64,000 nt of DNA from assembly GCA_964347615.1 (NCBI GenBank), contig CAYFZO010000002.1, forward strand, positions 62,001-126,000, written 5' to 3'. The notes under the pieces are model-generated. The model was not told the origin of the DNA. It searched no databases and was given only the letters and a program-made list of their open reading frames with translations. This DNA is from CAYFZO01 sp964347615. GTDB lineage: Bacteria > Pseudomonadota > Gammaproteobacteria > Poriferisulfidales > Oxydemutatoraceae. The first letter of the stretch is position 1. Every line of letters begins with the position of its first letter. Below are positions 46,950 through 55,561 of this stretch, in pieces. The translations under genes and the position numbers were made by a program.

Positions 46950-47275
46950 CTTCGCCGGCTGCGCCGGCTTTGCGCACCGCCGCACGCAAGCGCAAGCGCA
47001 AGCGCAGGTCGTCGGCGACCAGATAAAAGCACGGCAGCACGAGCAGGATCAGCGCGGTCGTGAACACCAGGCCGAAACCCAAGCTGATCGCCATCGGCGA
47101 CAGGAACTTGGTCTGCCCGGTGGCGAAGAAAATCAGCGGCGAGACCCCGAGAAACGTCGTCACCGTGGTCAACAGTATCGGTCGCGCGCGCTTGCGTCCG
47201 GCTTCGACGACCGCGGCGACGCGCTCGACGCCTTGCGCGCGCCGCTTGCTCGCAAAGTTCACCAGTATCAGCGAA
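46942..47275 (-). pseudogene. Duplicated 3' end of the RND efflux gene
   Basis: The frame encodes the last about 105 residues of the pump (NFASKRRAQGVERVAAVVEA to the end) and is almost identical to the full gene's end. It lacks an upstream region and start. Its stop overlaps the DUF3616 stop by 8 bp, which preserves the original tail-to-tail junction. Confidence 0.88.
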
Positions 47276-47284
47276 TCATTAGGG

Positions 47285-47471
47285 TTTCAACGCCGAAAGC
47301 GTCGTTGACGCGGGGGATCACTGGTTGGTGCTGAGCGACAACGGCAAGGACAAGCGCGCCGACGAGGAAGCCGACGACGGCGACCGCAGTTGCGACAAGA
47401 TCCGCAGGAAGAACAGCCGGGGGGAAAACCACCCGAACGTGTTCTTCGAGGCGAGGAAGATCGCTAAGTGA
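47285..47471 (+). pseudogene. Duplicated 3' end of the DUF3616 gene
   Basis: About 62 codons from the family's C-terminus are repeated, ending with the same stop. No start or ribosome-binding site is present. Confidence 0.88.
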
Positions 47472-50400
47472 CTTCGCCGGCTGCGCCGGCTTTGCGCACC
47501 GCCGCACGCAAGCGCAAGCGCAAGCGCAGGTCGTCGGCGACCAGATAAAAGCACGGCAGCACGAGCAGGATCAGCGCGGTCGTGAACACCAGGCCGAAAC
47601 CCAAGCTGATCGCCATCGGCGACAGGAACTTGGTCTGCCCGGTGGCGAAGAAAATCAGCGGCGAGACCCCGAGAAACGTCGTCACCGTGGTCAACAGTAT
47701 CGGTCGCGCGCGCTTGCGTCCGGCTTCGACGACCGCGGCGACGCGCTCGACGCCCTGCGCGCGCCGCTTGCTCGCAAAGTTCACCAGTATCAGCGAATCG
47801 TTGACGATGATGCCGCTCAGCGCGACGAAGCCGACCATCGAGACGAACTGCAAATTGAAACCGAACAGCAGGTGTCCGACGATGACGCCGATGATGCCGA
47901 ACGGAACCGCCGACAATACAATCAGCGGTTCGAGAACCGAACGGAACAACGCGATCAGGATAAGAAATATCAACGCAATCGCAATCACCAGCGCGTTGCC
48001 GACTCCGCTGAACGACTCGACCGCGTCGCGCCGCTCGCCGCGGAAGCTCATTTCGTAGTCGGGCAGTCGTTCAAAGACCTTGCCGAAACGGCGCTCGATC
48101 AGCGTCGAGACTTCAAGCGCGGTGATCTTGTCGAGGTCGACCTCGGCGTTGATCGTCGCGACCCGGCGGCGATCCATCCGCATCAGGGTATTGAACCCCC
48201 GGTCGAGCTCGACGTCGGCGATCGTATCGAGATAAACGACCTTGCCGTTCGGCAGCGTCAGCGGCAACTCGGGCAACGCCGCAACGTCGGTGCGCACCCC
48301 CTCGGGGAAGATGACGCGCACCGGATAACGTTCCGTGCCCCAGTTCGCGTAAGCGACCTCGACGCCGAGGTAGCCCGCGCGCACGAAATCGGCGACCGTC
48401 TCTTGCGTCAGGCCGAGTTCCTTGCCGCGTTCGTTCAGGCGGTAGCGGAACTCGAGTTTCCCCGGCTCGACGTCGTGGCGCACGTCGTAGACGCCGTCGA
48501 GCGTTCTCAGGAAGTCGCTGATCTCGTCGGCGTACTCGCGCAGGCGGTTGAGGTCCGGCCCCGAAACGCCGAGGACGACGTCGGACCCGGCAGGCCCGGC
48601 GCGGGGCTTGAGCACCGAAAAGCGCTTCACCCCCGTCATACCCTGCAGGCGTTCGCGGATCAAATTGATGATTTCGTCGGTGCCGCGCACGCGCCCGGCG
48701 TCCGAAGGCAGCTTGAAATTGATCAGCGGCGTCACGAACCGCTCGATGAAACCTTCGGGACGTCTTTTCTGCAGGGTGACCAGCAGCTGCACGTAGTGGC
48801 TTGCCAGCTTCGAGCGGTTGAAGTCAATCAGCAGCACGCCGACGTTGGTCAGCATCACTTCGAGTTCCTCCTCGTGCTCGACGAAGATCTCCTCGATCTG
48901 CGCTTCCATCTCGGCGGCGAGGCGCTTGCTGTCCTCCATGCCGTAAGTGTTCGGCGCTTCTATGTTGACGAAAAACTGGTTGATTTCGACGCTGCCGAAC
49001 AGCTGGAAAGGCACCCGTGTTACCGCCAGCGCCAGCGCAACCGCGAGCGTGCACGTGGCGAGCACGGTCACCAAGTAGCGATGGTCGAGCGACCACCCGA
49101 GCCAATGCGTGTAACGGTCGAGCAGCTTCCGCCAGGACGCGCCGGTGCGTTGCGCTTTGACCGAGACGCCCTTGAAGACCAAGCGCGCGTGCGACGGCAG
49201 GATCACGAACGCCTCGAACAGGGACCCCAGCAACGCCGCGCTGACCACGATCGGGATCACGGTGATGAAAGCGCCGAGCGTGCCGCTGACCGCGAACATC
49301 GGCAGAAAAGCGGCGATTGTCGTGAGGGTCGAGGCCACGACCGGCGCCGCGACCTCGCGCGCGCCGAGCGACGCCGCCTCCAAGTACGGCTTGCCCTCCT
49401 CGAGGTGGCGGTAGGTGTTTTCGGTGATGATGATCGCGTCGTCGACGATCATCCCGAGCGCAATCAGGAAAGCGAACAGCGACACCATATTGATCGTGAA
49501 ACCGAGATAGTGGATCACGATGACCGCAAACAGGAACGAAACCGGGATGCCGAGCGCGGTAATCACCGCGACGCGCGCGTTCAAAAGCAGGTAAAGCGAC
49601 AGCAGCAACAGCAGCAAACCGACGACGCCCGAAGAGAGCACCGTCTGCAACCGAGTCTGTATGTAGGCCGAAGAGTCGCTGTGGTAGCCGAGCGAAACGC
49701 CGGGCGGCAGGGTTTGAGACAACTCCCCGATCAGCCGCCGCACCGCCTCGGACACTTCGATCGTCGAGCCGCCCGCGGCTTTGGTCACAATCAGGTTGAG
49801 CGCCGGCTTGCCGGCGTAGCGTCCGAGCGTCTCGGCTTCCTCGATGCGCAACTCGACGTCGGCGACGTCGCCGACCCTGAGTTGCCCGCCGTCCGCGTTC
49901 GAGCGAATCGAAATCTCACGCACCGCTTGCACGTCCGCCGGCGCGCCGATGCCGCGCAATTGAATCTCGCCCTCGCTCGACGACAGCTTCCCGCCCGGGC
50001 GATCGCCGACGTTGCCTTTCAAGGCGGCGCTGACCTCGGCGATGGACACTTTGCTCGCCGCCGCAAGATACGGGTCAACGATCACCCAGATCTCCCATTC
50101 GCGTTCGCCGGCGACGTTGACGCTCGCGACGTCGTCGAGACGCTGGATCTCGTGCTTGACGCGCTTGCCGATCTCGATCAGATCTTCTTCGCCGGCGTCG
50201 GCGTAGACGCTGACGCTGATGACCGGAAAGCGCGTGCGCAGACGCCGCACTTGCGTACGTTCGGCGTCTTCGGGCAGATCCTCGATCGCGTCGACCGCCG
50301 AGCGGGCCTCTTCCAGAAAGTCATCGGCGTCCACGTTGGCTTTCAACTCGACCAGCACCCGCGAGTAACCCTCGCGACTCAGCGACTCCATCACGTCTAT

Positions 50401-50625
50401 GTCACCGAGCCCCTCGACCGCTTCCTCGATCGGAATCGTGACTTGGCGTTCGACTTCTATCGGCGGCGCGCCTTCGAAGCGCGTGCTGATTTCAATCTTG
50501 TCCTGCTCGATAACCGGAAAGATCTCCTGCGGCATCGCCCGCCACGACGCCACGCCGACGACGACGATGCCGAGCAGCAGGAAATTGACCAGCAGCGCGT
50601 TGCGGATGGAAAAATCTACGATCAT
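47464..50625 (-). CDS. RND efflux transporter, inner-membrane permease
   Basis: AcrB/MexB superfamily proton antiporter, 1053 aa. The N-terminal membrane helix (LLVNFLLLGIVVVGVASW) is followed by two large periplasmic loops and a central helix bundle containing LGMIVDDAIIITENT. The Asp pair near residue 393 is the proton relay. The second bundle repeats the fold (FVALSGIIVNDSLILVNFA). It lies 47 bp after its adaptor gene and forms an operon with it. No outer-membrane channel gene is near, so a shared TolC is likely. The substrate cannot be told. Its last about 330 bp are duplicated. Confidence 0.93.
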   Translation of the reverse strand: MIVDFSIRNALLVNFLLLGIVVVGVASWRAMPQEIFPVIEQDKIEISTRFEGAPPIEVERQVTIPIEEAVEGLGDIDVMESLSREGYSRVLVELKANVDADDFLEEARSAVDAIEDLPEDAERTQVRRLRTRFPVISVSVYADAGEEDLIEIGKRVKHEIQRLDDVASVNVAGEREWEIWVIVDPYLAAASKVSIAEVSAALKGNVGDRPGGKLSSSEGEIQLRGIGAPADVQAVREISIRSNADGGQLRVGDVADVELRIEEAETLGRYAGKPALNLIVTKAAGGSTIEVSEAVRRLIGELSQTLPPGVSLGYHSDSSAYIQTRLQTVLSSGVVGLLLLLLSLYLLLNARVAVITALGIPVSFLFAVIVIHYLGFTINMVSLFAFLIALGMIVDDAIIITENTYRHLEEGKPYLEAASLGAREVAAPVVASTLTTIAAFLPMFAVSGTLGAFITVIPIVVSAALLGSLFEAFVILPSHARLVFKGVSVKAQRTGASWRKLLDRYTHWLGWSLDHRYLVTVLATCTLAVALALAVTRVPFQLFGSVEINQFFVNIEAPNTYGMEDSKRLAAEMEAQIEEIFVEHEEELEVMLTNVGVLLIDFNRSKLASHYVQLLVTLQKRRPEGFIERFVTPLINFKLPSDAGRVRGTDEIINLIRERLQGMTGVKRFSVLKPRAGPAGSDVVLGVSGPDLNRLREYADEISDFLRTLDGVYDVRHDVEPGKLEFRYRLNERGKELGLTQETVADFVRAGYLGVEVAYANWGTERYPVRVIFPEGVRTDVAALPELPLTLPNGKVVYLDTIADVELDRGFNTLMRMDRRRVATINAEVDLDKITALEVSTLIERRFGKVFERLPDYEMSFRGERRDAVESFSGVGNALVIAIALIFLILIALFRSVLEPLIVLSAVPFGIIGVIVGHLLFGFNLQFVSMVGFVALSGIIVNDSLILVNFASKRRAQGVERVAAVVEAGRKRARPILLTTVTTFLGVSPLIFFATGQTKFLSPMAISLGFGLVFTTALILLVLPCFYLVADDLRLRLRLRAAVRKAGAAGEVT

Positions 50626-50672
50626 TCGTCGTTGTCAGCCTCGCCCGCGTCGGCGCGAAGCGCGGCGCACGC

Positions 50673-51860
50673 TCAGTTAATCGGTTCGGCGTCCCGCCTG
50701 ACGACGACTTTCTGTCCGTCGGCCAGCCGGTCGACGTCGTGCACGACCACCCTGAGACCCGGTTCGAGTCCCTCCTCGACGATGACGCTGTCGGCGATAC
50801 GCGCACCGAGAGAAACCCGGGTGCGCTTCAACGCACCGTCGTACTCGACGAACACGTAAGTGCGCCCGTCGAGGTACTGCACCGCGGCAATCGGCACCGT
50901 GATCACGTCGTTGCGCCGCGGTTGCGGCAACCGTGCGCGCGCGGTCATGCCGGCACGCAGGCCTTCGGCGGCGGCGCGAACGCGCGCCTCGTAGGTGAAG
51001 GTCTCCGGGTCGGGGGCGACTTGCAAGGACACCAGCTCGCCTTCAAGGGTTCCCTCGGGCGTTCGGGCTTCCGAGACTTCGATCTCGACCGGTTGCCCGG
51101 CCTCAAGCACCGACGCGGTCTCACCGCCGACGTGAAGCAGCAGATCGAACCGGGAGACGTCCACGATGGTCAACGCAAACTGACCCGCGCCGACGTAACC
51201 GCCGACCTCGACCCCGATACGGTTCACCACGCCGGCGAACGGCGCGACCAGCCGGGTTCTCTCCAAGTCGCGCGTCGCCCGGTCGCGTTCGCTGCGTGCC
51301 AAGTCGAGACGCGCCGTTGCAACCGAAACCGAATGCCCACGCCGCGCCTCCTCGGTCTGCAAGTCGATCAATTTCTGTCTCGCCGCGTCGAGCGCCGATT
51401 GGCTTACGAGCTCGACCTTGATCAGGCTTTCAAGACGCGCGACTTCCTGCTGCTGCAACTTCGCGTTGTCTCCGGCGAGCGTCAGCAGTTGCCGGTCGCG
51501 CTCGACTTCGGCGGCGACCAAGTCGAAATCGGCCTGAGCCGCGGTCAGCACGTCCCGGTAGTCGCGGTCGTCCAGCACCAGCAAGGGCTGGCCGGCGGCG
51601 ACCCGGGCGCCGGTCTCGACGTATCTCGCGGCGACGCGCCCCGCAACCTCAAACTTCAGATCGCTGGTCTTGACCGGCTCGAACCTGCCGGTCAAGGTGC
51701 GTTGCGGTTGCACGTCGTGCGTTTGCAACTCCGACACCACGACCCTAAGCGGCAATACCTCACGCTCAACCAAGCGCGGGCCGGGTTCGGTCCAGAAAAC
51801 ACCCGCAACCAGCCCGACCGTAATCAGCACCGCCGACAAACTCAAGGTCTTTTGCTTCAA
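50673..51860 (-). CDS. RND efflux periplasmic adaptor (MFP/HlyD family)
   Basis: Membrane-fusion protein that links the pump to an outer-membrane channel, 395 aa. An N-terminal membrane anchor (LSAVLITVGLVAGVFW) without lipobox cysteine is followed by a split barrel-sandwich domain (FEVAGRVAARYVETGARVAA and LVAPFAGVVNRIGVEVGGYV). An alpha-helical coiled-coil hairpin (about 110-190) lies between, and beta-barrel and membrane-proximal domains follow. It is the first gene of the pump operon. Confidence 0.92.
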   Translation of the reverse strand: MKQKTLSLSAVLITVGLVAGVFWTEPGPRLVEREVLPLRVVVSELQTHDVQPQRTLTGRFEPVKTSDLKFEVAGRVAARYVETGARVAAGQPLLVLDDRDYRDVLTAAQADFDLVAAEVERDRQLLTLAGDNAKLQQQEVARLESLIKVELVSQSALDAARQKLIDLQTEEARRGHSVSVATARLDLARSERDRATRDLERTRLVAPFAGVVNRIGVEVGGYVGAGQFALTIVDVSRFDLLLHVGGETASVLEAGQPVEIEVSEARTPEGTLEGELVSLQVAPDPETFTYEARVRAAAEGLRAGMTARARLPQPRRNDVITVPIAAVQYLDGRTYVFVEYDGALKRTRVSLGARIADSVIVEEGLEPGLRVVVHDVDRLADGQKVVVRRDAEPIN

Positions 51861-51934
51861 GGCCGCTCCTGAAAGTAATCACTGCAAATCGGTCGTTATA
51901 TTGGGAATTATATATATAAATCCGTATCAAGTTG

Positions 51935-52360
51935 ACGCTTCACGAGCCGACCGACGTCACCGGCTCCACGTCCGGCAACCTCATTTCCGAAAGCCCGTTC
52001 CCGGACAAGACGTTCAATCCGAGGTTCACGTCCGCGTCGTCCCGACGTCTTTCCGTTCCCTTTCCCGGCGTATCCGCAAGCGCTGCAACGTCGACTCGTG
52101 CAAGGCACCGCCACCTTTCCTGCCGACGTCTTGTGGTTCGGACTCGGTATCTCCCGGTTCAAGCCCGCTTCCTGCCTCCCGACCTTCTTGCCCGGGGCTT
52201 CCGACCTTCCCGTGGCGCGTGCCGTCGTGCCTTTCACGTTCAAATCTTCCGAATACGCGACGGCAAACGCTTCGTCTTGCGGCAACCGCCGTCGCGCCGA
52301 ACCTCACGCGTTGACAACGGCGCCTGCGAAACCGACGTCGCGGTCAATGCCGACCGCGGG
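51935..52360 (-). pseudogene. Decayed TnpB of an IS200/IS605-type element
   Basis: The minus strand reads PAVGIDRDVGFAGAVV (RuvC-I-like GID motif), a stop, then AYSEDLNVKGTTARATG, EAPGKKVGRQEAGLNREI and VAVPCTSRRCSACGY. The last is half of the TnpB zinc ribbon. After a frameshift it continues DDADVNLGLNVLSGNG to a stop. The second zinc-ribbon CxxC and most of the central part are missing, so it cannot be active. It fills the gap 51861-52416 between the adaptor gene and rplQ; the rest of that gap shows nothing. Confidence 0.75.
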
Positions 52361-52416
52361 ATCTCATGAGGCGGCATGAGGCGACGGACGCTTGCGCGCG
52401 ACGGCGAGGCCGCCGC

Positions 52417-52809
52417 TTATTCTGAGGGTTGATCGGCGGGCGGCTCGTCAACCGGGCGATCAACCAGCTCGACGAGCGCCATCGGCGCGTTGTCTCCGGG
52501 GCGGAACCCGTTCTTGAGAATACGGAGGTAACCGCCGGGGCGGTCTTTGTAGCGCGGGCCGAGTTCGGTGAACAACTTTCCGACCGCGGCCTTGTCGCGC
52601 AACTTCGAGAAAGCGCGACGGCGCGCGGCGACGCTGTCGTTGCGCGACAGCGTAATCAAGGGTTCAAGGACGCGCCTCAGCTCCTTGGCCCGGCTGAGCG
52701 TGGTCCTGATCTTCTCGTGCTCGATCAAGGAAACGCTCATGTTCGCCAACGCCGCCTTGCGGTGGGCGTCGGTCATGCTGAGTTTTCTGCCCGCGTGGAG
52801 ATGGCGCAT
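52417..52809 (-). CDS. rplQ: 50S ribosomal protein L17
   Basis: Large-subunit protein, 130 aa. It has the family start MRHLHAGRKLSMTDAHRKA and the conserved ELRRVLEPLITLSR. It is the last gene of the alpha operon, 36 bp after rpoA. The C-terminus (DRPVDEPPADQPSE) is a short acidic tail. Confidence 0.97.
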   Translation of the reverse strand: MRHLHAGRKLSMTDAHRKAALANMSVSLIEHEKIRTTLSRAKELRRVLEPLITLSRNDSVAARRRAFSKLRDKAAVGKLFTELGPRYKDRPGGYLRILKNGFRPGDNAPMALVELVDRPVDEPPADQPSE

Positions 52810-52845
52810 CGTCGGTTCCTCCGTAACTGCTCTCAGGAACGGGCC

Positions 52846-53856
52846 TCAGGAACGGGGCTCAGAAGAGCGGGAAGTGCCGCCGCTCGCCGGCTCGCGCGGC
52901 GTTTCCGGGGGCGTCCAGTCGCCGACGTCCATGCCGAGCTCCAAACCGTTGGACTCGAGCACTTCCTTGATTTCATCCAGGGACTTCATCCCGATATTCG
53001 GCGTGCGTTTCAATTCGGCTTCGGTCCTCTGCACCAAATCGCCGACGTGCTGGATGCGCTCGGCCTTGAGGCTGTTGATCGAGCGCCGACTGAGACCCAG
53101 CTCCTCCAGGGATTTCCGCAGCTGCGGATTGACCGCGACCCGCTGCCCTTTCTCTTGCTCGGTCCTGAGCTCCTTGAGGCTGGCGAAAGTCTCCAACTGA
53201 GAATGCAGGATGCGCGCGGAGAATTGCACCGCTTCCTGCGGGTCTATCGTCCCGTCGGTTTCCATCTCGATAATCAGCTTGTCGAGGTCGGTGCGCTGTT
53301 CGACCCGCGCGGTCTCAACGCTGTAAGAGACTTGGCGTATCGGGCTGAAGCTCGCGTCGAGCAGCAAGGTTCCGATCGAGCGGTCGGCGTCGGCGCGCGT
53401 CGCCGGTTGGTAGCCGCGTCCCCTGACGACCTTCATGGTCATGTTCAGCTCGCCTTTGTCCGAGAGGTGGGCGATGACGTGATCCGGATTGGCGAACTCG
53501 ACGCTTTCTTCGGTCTTGACGTCCTTGGCGGTAACAACCGCGGGGCCTTTCTTGTTGAGCGTGATAACCGCCGTGTCCTTGTGACCGACCACCGCCAGAT
53601 CCTTGAGGTTCAGCAGGACGTCGGTTACATCCTCCTGAACGCCTTCGATGGCCGTGTACTCGTGCAGGACGCCTTCTATCTGCACCTCGACGATCGCGTA
53701 GCCGGGAATCGAGGACAACAGCACGCGCCTCAACGCGTTGCCCAACGTGTGTCCGAAACCGCGTTCGAACGGCTCCAACTCCACCTTCATTCGGGTATCC
53801 GAAAGTTCGCGCACGTCCACGATGCGCGGTTTTAACAGCTCGTCTTCGTAAGCCAC
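52846..53856 (-). CDS. rpoA: RNA polymerase alpha subunit
   Basis: Assembly platform of RNA polymerase and contact for activators, 336 aa. The N-terminal dimerisation domain contains ERGFGHTLGNALRRVLLSSI, and the C-terminal domain contains the DNA-binding helix-hairpin-helix SINSLKAERIQHVGDLVQ and NIGMKSLDEIKE. It lies 59 bp after rpsD. Confidence 0.98.
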   Translation of the reverse strand: MAYEDELLKPRIVDVRELSDTRMKVELEPFERGFGHTLGNALRRVLLSSIPGYAIVEVQIEGVLHEYTAIEGVQEDVTDVLLNLKDLAVVGHKDTAVITLNKKGPAVVTAKDVKTEESVEFANPDHVIAHLSDKGELNMTMKVVRGRGYQPATRADADRSIGTLLLDASFSPIRQVSYSVETARVEQRTDLDKLIIEMETDGTIDPQEAVQFSARILHSQLETFASLKELRTEQEKGQRVAVNPQLRKSLEELGLSRRSINSLKAERIQHVGDLVQRTEAELKRTPNIGMKSLDEIKEVLESNGLELGMDVGDWTPPETPREPASGGTSRSSEPRS

Positions 53857-53915
53857 CCTTGCAGTCCTCCGCTTGGTTGTCGCTTGTTTGCGATAATCAT
53901 CGCCGCCGTCGGTCG

Positions 53916-54536
53916 TTACTTGGAGTACAACTCGACGACCAGCGACTCGTTAATGTCGGAAGGGAGATCGCTTCTTTCCGGAACCGACTTGAAAACACCC
54001 TTCATTTTCTCAACGTCGACTTCGACCCATTCAGGAAATCCGATCTGGTCAACCACGCTCAGCGCGTCCTTTATGCGCAGCTGACCACGGGCTTTCTCGA
54101 CCACCGAAATCTCGTCGGTCGGGCTGACCTGATACGACGGCACGTTGACCGTCCGTCCGTTCACCGCAATCGCCTTGTGCCCGACGATCTGACGGGACTC
54201 GGCGCGCGTCGCGCCGAAACCCATGCGGTAGACGACGTTGTCCAGACGGCATTCGAGCAGCTTCAGCAGGTTTTCGCCGGTCGAACCCTTGCTGCGCGCC
54301 GCCTGCTTGTAGTAATTGCGAAACTGACGTTCGAGGATGCCGTAAATGCGGCGTACTTTCTGCTTCTCGCGCAGCTGGATGCCGTAGTCCGACAAGCGCG
54401 ACTTGCGGTCGCCGTGCTGACCCGGCAGCTTTTCCATGTTGCACTTCGAGGACAACAAGCGGGCGCGCCCCTTGAGCATCAAGTCGGTGCTCTCGCGCCG
54501 GCTCAGTTTGCAAGTTGGTCCTCTGTAACGCGCCAT
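53916..54536 (-). CDS. rpsD: 30S ribosomal protein S4
   Basis: 16S rRNA-binding assembly protein, 206 aa, with the S4 RNA-binding domain (RLDNVVYRMGFGATRAESRQ). In enterobacteria S4 represses the alpha operon by binding its mRNA. It starts 6 bp after rpsK. Confidence 0.98.
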   Translation of the reverse strand: MARYRGPTCKLSRRESTDLMLKGRARLLSSKCNMEKLPGQHGDRKSRLSDYGIQLREKQKVRRIYGILERQFRNYYKQAARSKGSTGENLLKLLECRLDNVVYRMGFGATRAESRQIVGHKAIAVNGRTVNVPSYQVSPTDEISVVEKARGQLRIKDALSVVDQIGFPEWVEVDVEKMKGVFKSVPERSDLPSDINESLVVELYSK

Positions 54537-54542
54537 CGTCCG

Positions 54543-54944
54543 TTACACGCGCCGGCGCTTCGGCGGGCGGCAGCCGTTGTGCGGAATCGGGGTCACGTCG
54601 GTGATGCTGGTGACCTTGAAGCCGACCGCGTTCAAGGCGCGCGCCGCCGATTCACGCCCGGGCCCCGGGCCGCGGACGTTGATCTCAAGATTCTTGACCC
54701 CGAACTCGAGCGCCGCGCGTCCGGCTCGGTCCGCCGCCACCTGTGCGGCGAACGGGGTGCTCTTGCGCGAGCCGCGGAAACCCGACGACCCCGCGGTCGC
54801 CCAGCACAAGGCGTTGCCCTGGCGGTCGGTGATCATCACGATGGTGTTGTTGAAAGTCGAAGTGACGTGGGCCACCGCGTCGGCGACAACCTTGTCAACT
54901 TTCTTGCGCGCGCGTCTTTTGCCGCCTGTCTTGGTCTTGGCCAT
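54543..54944 (-). CDS. rpsK: 30S ribosomal protein S11
   Basis: Platform protein, 133 aa, with the conserved core FNNTIVMITDRQGNALCWAT and the end CRPPKRRRV. The start MAKTKTGGKRR at 54944 overlaps the rpsM stop by 1 bp (TGATG); the longer open frame upstream lies inside rpsM. Confidence 0.97.
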   Translation of the reverse strand: MAKTKTGGKRRARKKVDKVVADAVAHVTSTFNNTIVMITDRQGNALCWATAGSSGFRGSRKSTPFAAQVAADRAGRAALEFGVKNLEINVRGPGPGRESAARALNAVGFKVTSITDVTPIPHNGCRPPKRRRV

Positions 54945-55306
54945 CAGCGTTTGTTCTTGATGATTCTGCGCGGGCCTTTGCGCCCTCTCGCGTTGGTGCG
55001 CGTTCTTTGCCCGTGCACCGGCAGCCCGCGGCGGTGCCTCACGCCGCGGTAACACCCGAGGTCTCTCAGGCGCTTGACGTTGAGGTTGACTTCACGGCGC
55101 AAATCGCCCTCTATCGTGTACCTCACGACCCCCTTGCGCAGACTCTCCAGCTCAGGCTCGGCAAGGTCCTTTATCATCGCGCTCCGCTTGACGCCGCCCG
55201 CGTCGCAAATCTTGCGCGCGGTGCTCCTGCCGATGCCGAAAATCGCCGTCAGCGCGACTTCGGCGTGCTTGCGGTCGGGGACGTTGACGCCCGCTATACG
55301 CGCCAT
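54944..55306 (-). CDS. rpsM: 30S ribosomal protein S13
   Basis: Head protein contacting tRNA and the 50S subunit, 120 aa, starting MARIAGVNVPDRKHAEVALT and ending in the basic TNARGRKGPRRIIKNKR tail. It is the first gene of the alpha operon; the 131 bp before it probably hold the operon promoter or leader, with no other gene seen. Confidence 0.98.
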   Translation of the reverse strand: MARIAGVNVPDRKHAEVALTAIFGIGRSTARKICDAGGVKRSAMIKDLAEPELESLRKGVVRYTIEGDLRREVNLNVKRLRDLGCYRGVRHRRGLPVHGQRTRTNARGRKGPRRIIKNKR

Positions 55307-55437
55307 GCTCTGTTACTCCTGCTTGCCGGGCCGGGAAGGCTCGAAAGATAAAAGGGGGCGATTATAGACGAAGCCGTGCCGCGCTTCCAACGCGCGGACG
55401 TCGCGGCTCGGGTCGAAGCGTTGATTCTCACGCGCCC

Positions 55438-55551
55438 TCACCCCTGGCGTTGCTTGTGCCGCGGGTCGGTGCAAATCACCCGCACCACGCCCTTGCGACG
55501 AACCAGTTTGCAGTTCCTGCAGATTCTCTTGACTGATGCTCTGACTTTCAC
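55438..55551 (-). CDS. rpmJ: 50S ribosomal protein L36
   Basis: A 37-aa zinc-ribbon-type ribosomal protein: MKVRASVKRICRNCKLVRRK, then a tail with VICTDPRHKQRQG. The four zinc ligands are Cys11, Cys14, Cys27 and His32. It starts with GTG at 55551 behind GAGGAGG. It lies 10 bp after secY, its usual place. Confidence 0.95.
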   Translation of the reverse strand: MKVRASVKRICRNCKLVRRKGVVRVICTDPRHKQRQG

Positions 55552-55561
55552 GTTTTCCTCC

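Larger units (their letters stand above)
46763..47806. repeat. 522-bp tandem duplication of the DUF3616/RND junction
   Basis: tttcaacgccgaaagcgtcg occurs at 46763 and 47285 (period 522). Each unit contains the last about 185 bp of the DUF3616 gene and the last about 330 bp of the oppositely oriented RND gene. Changes between copies are few (for example gaaaccactgg versus gggatcactgg), so the event is young. Confidence 0.93.

Noticed and set aside
47872..50859. A 995-codon open frame on the plus strand, opposite the RND pump
   Set aside because: It is antisense to a complete RND permease. The product is Arg/Asp/His-rich low-complexity sequence that matches no family, a normal effect of G+C-rich codon usage.
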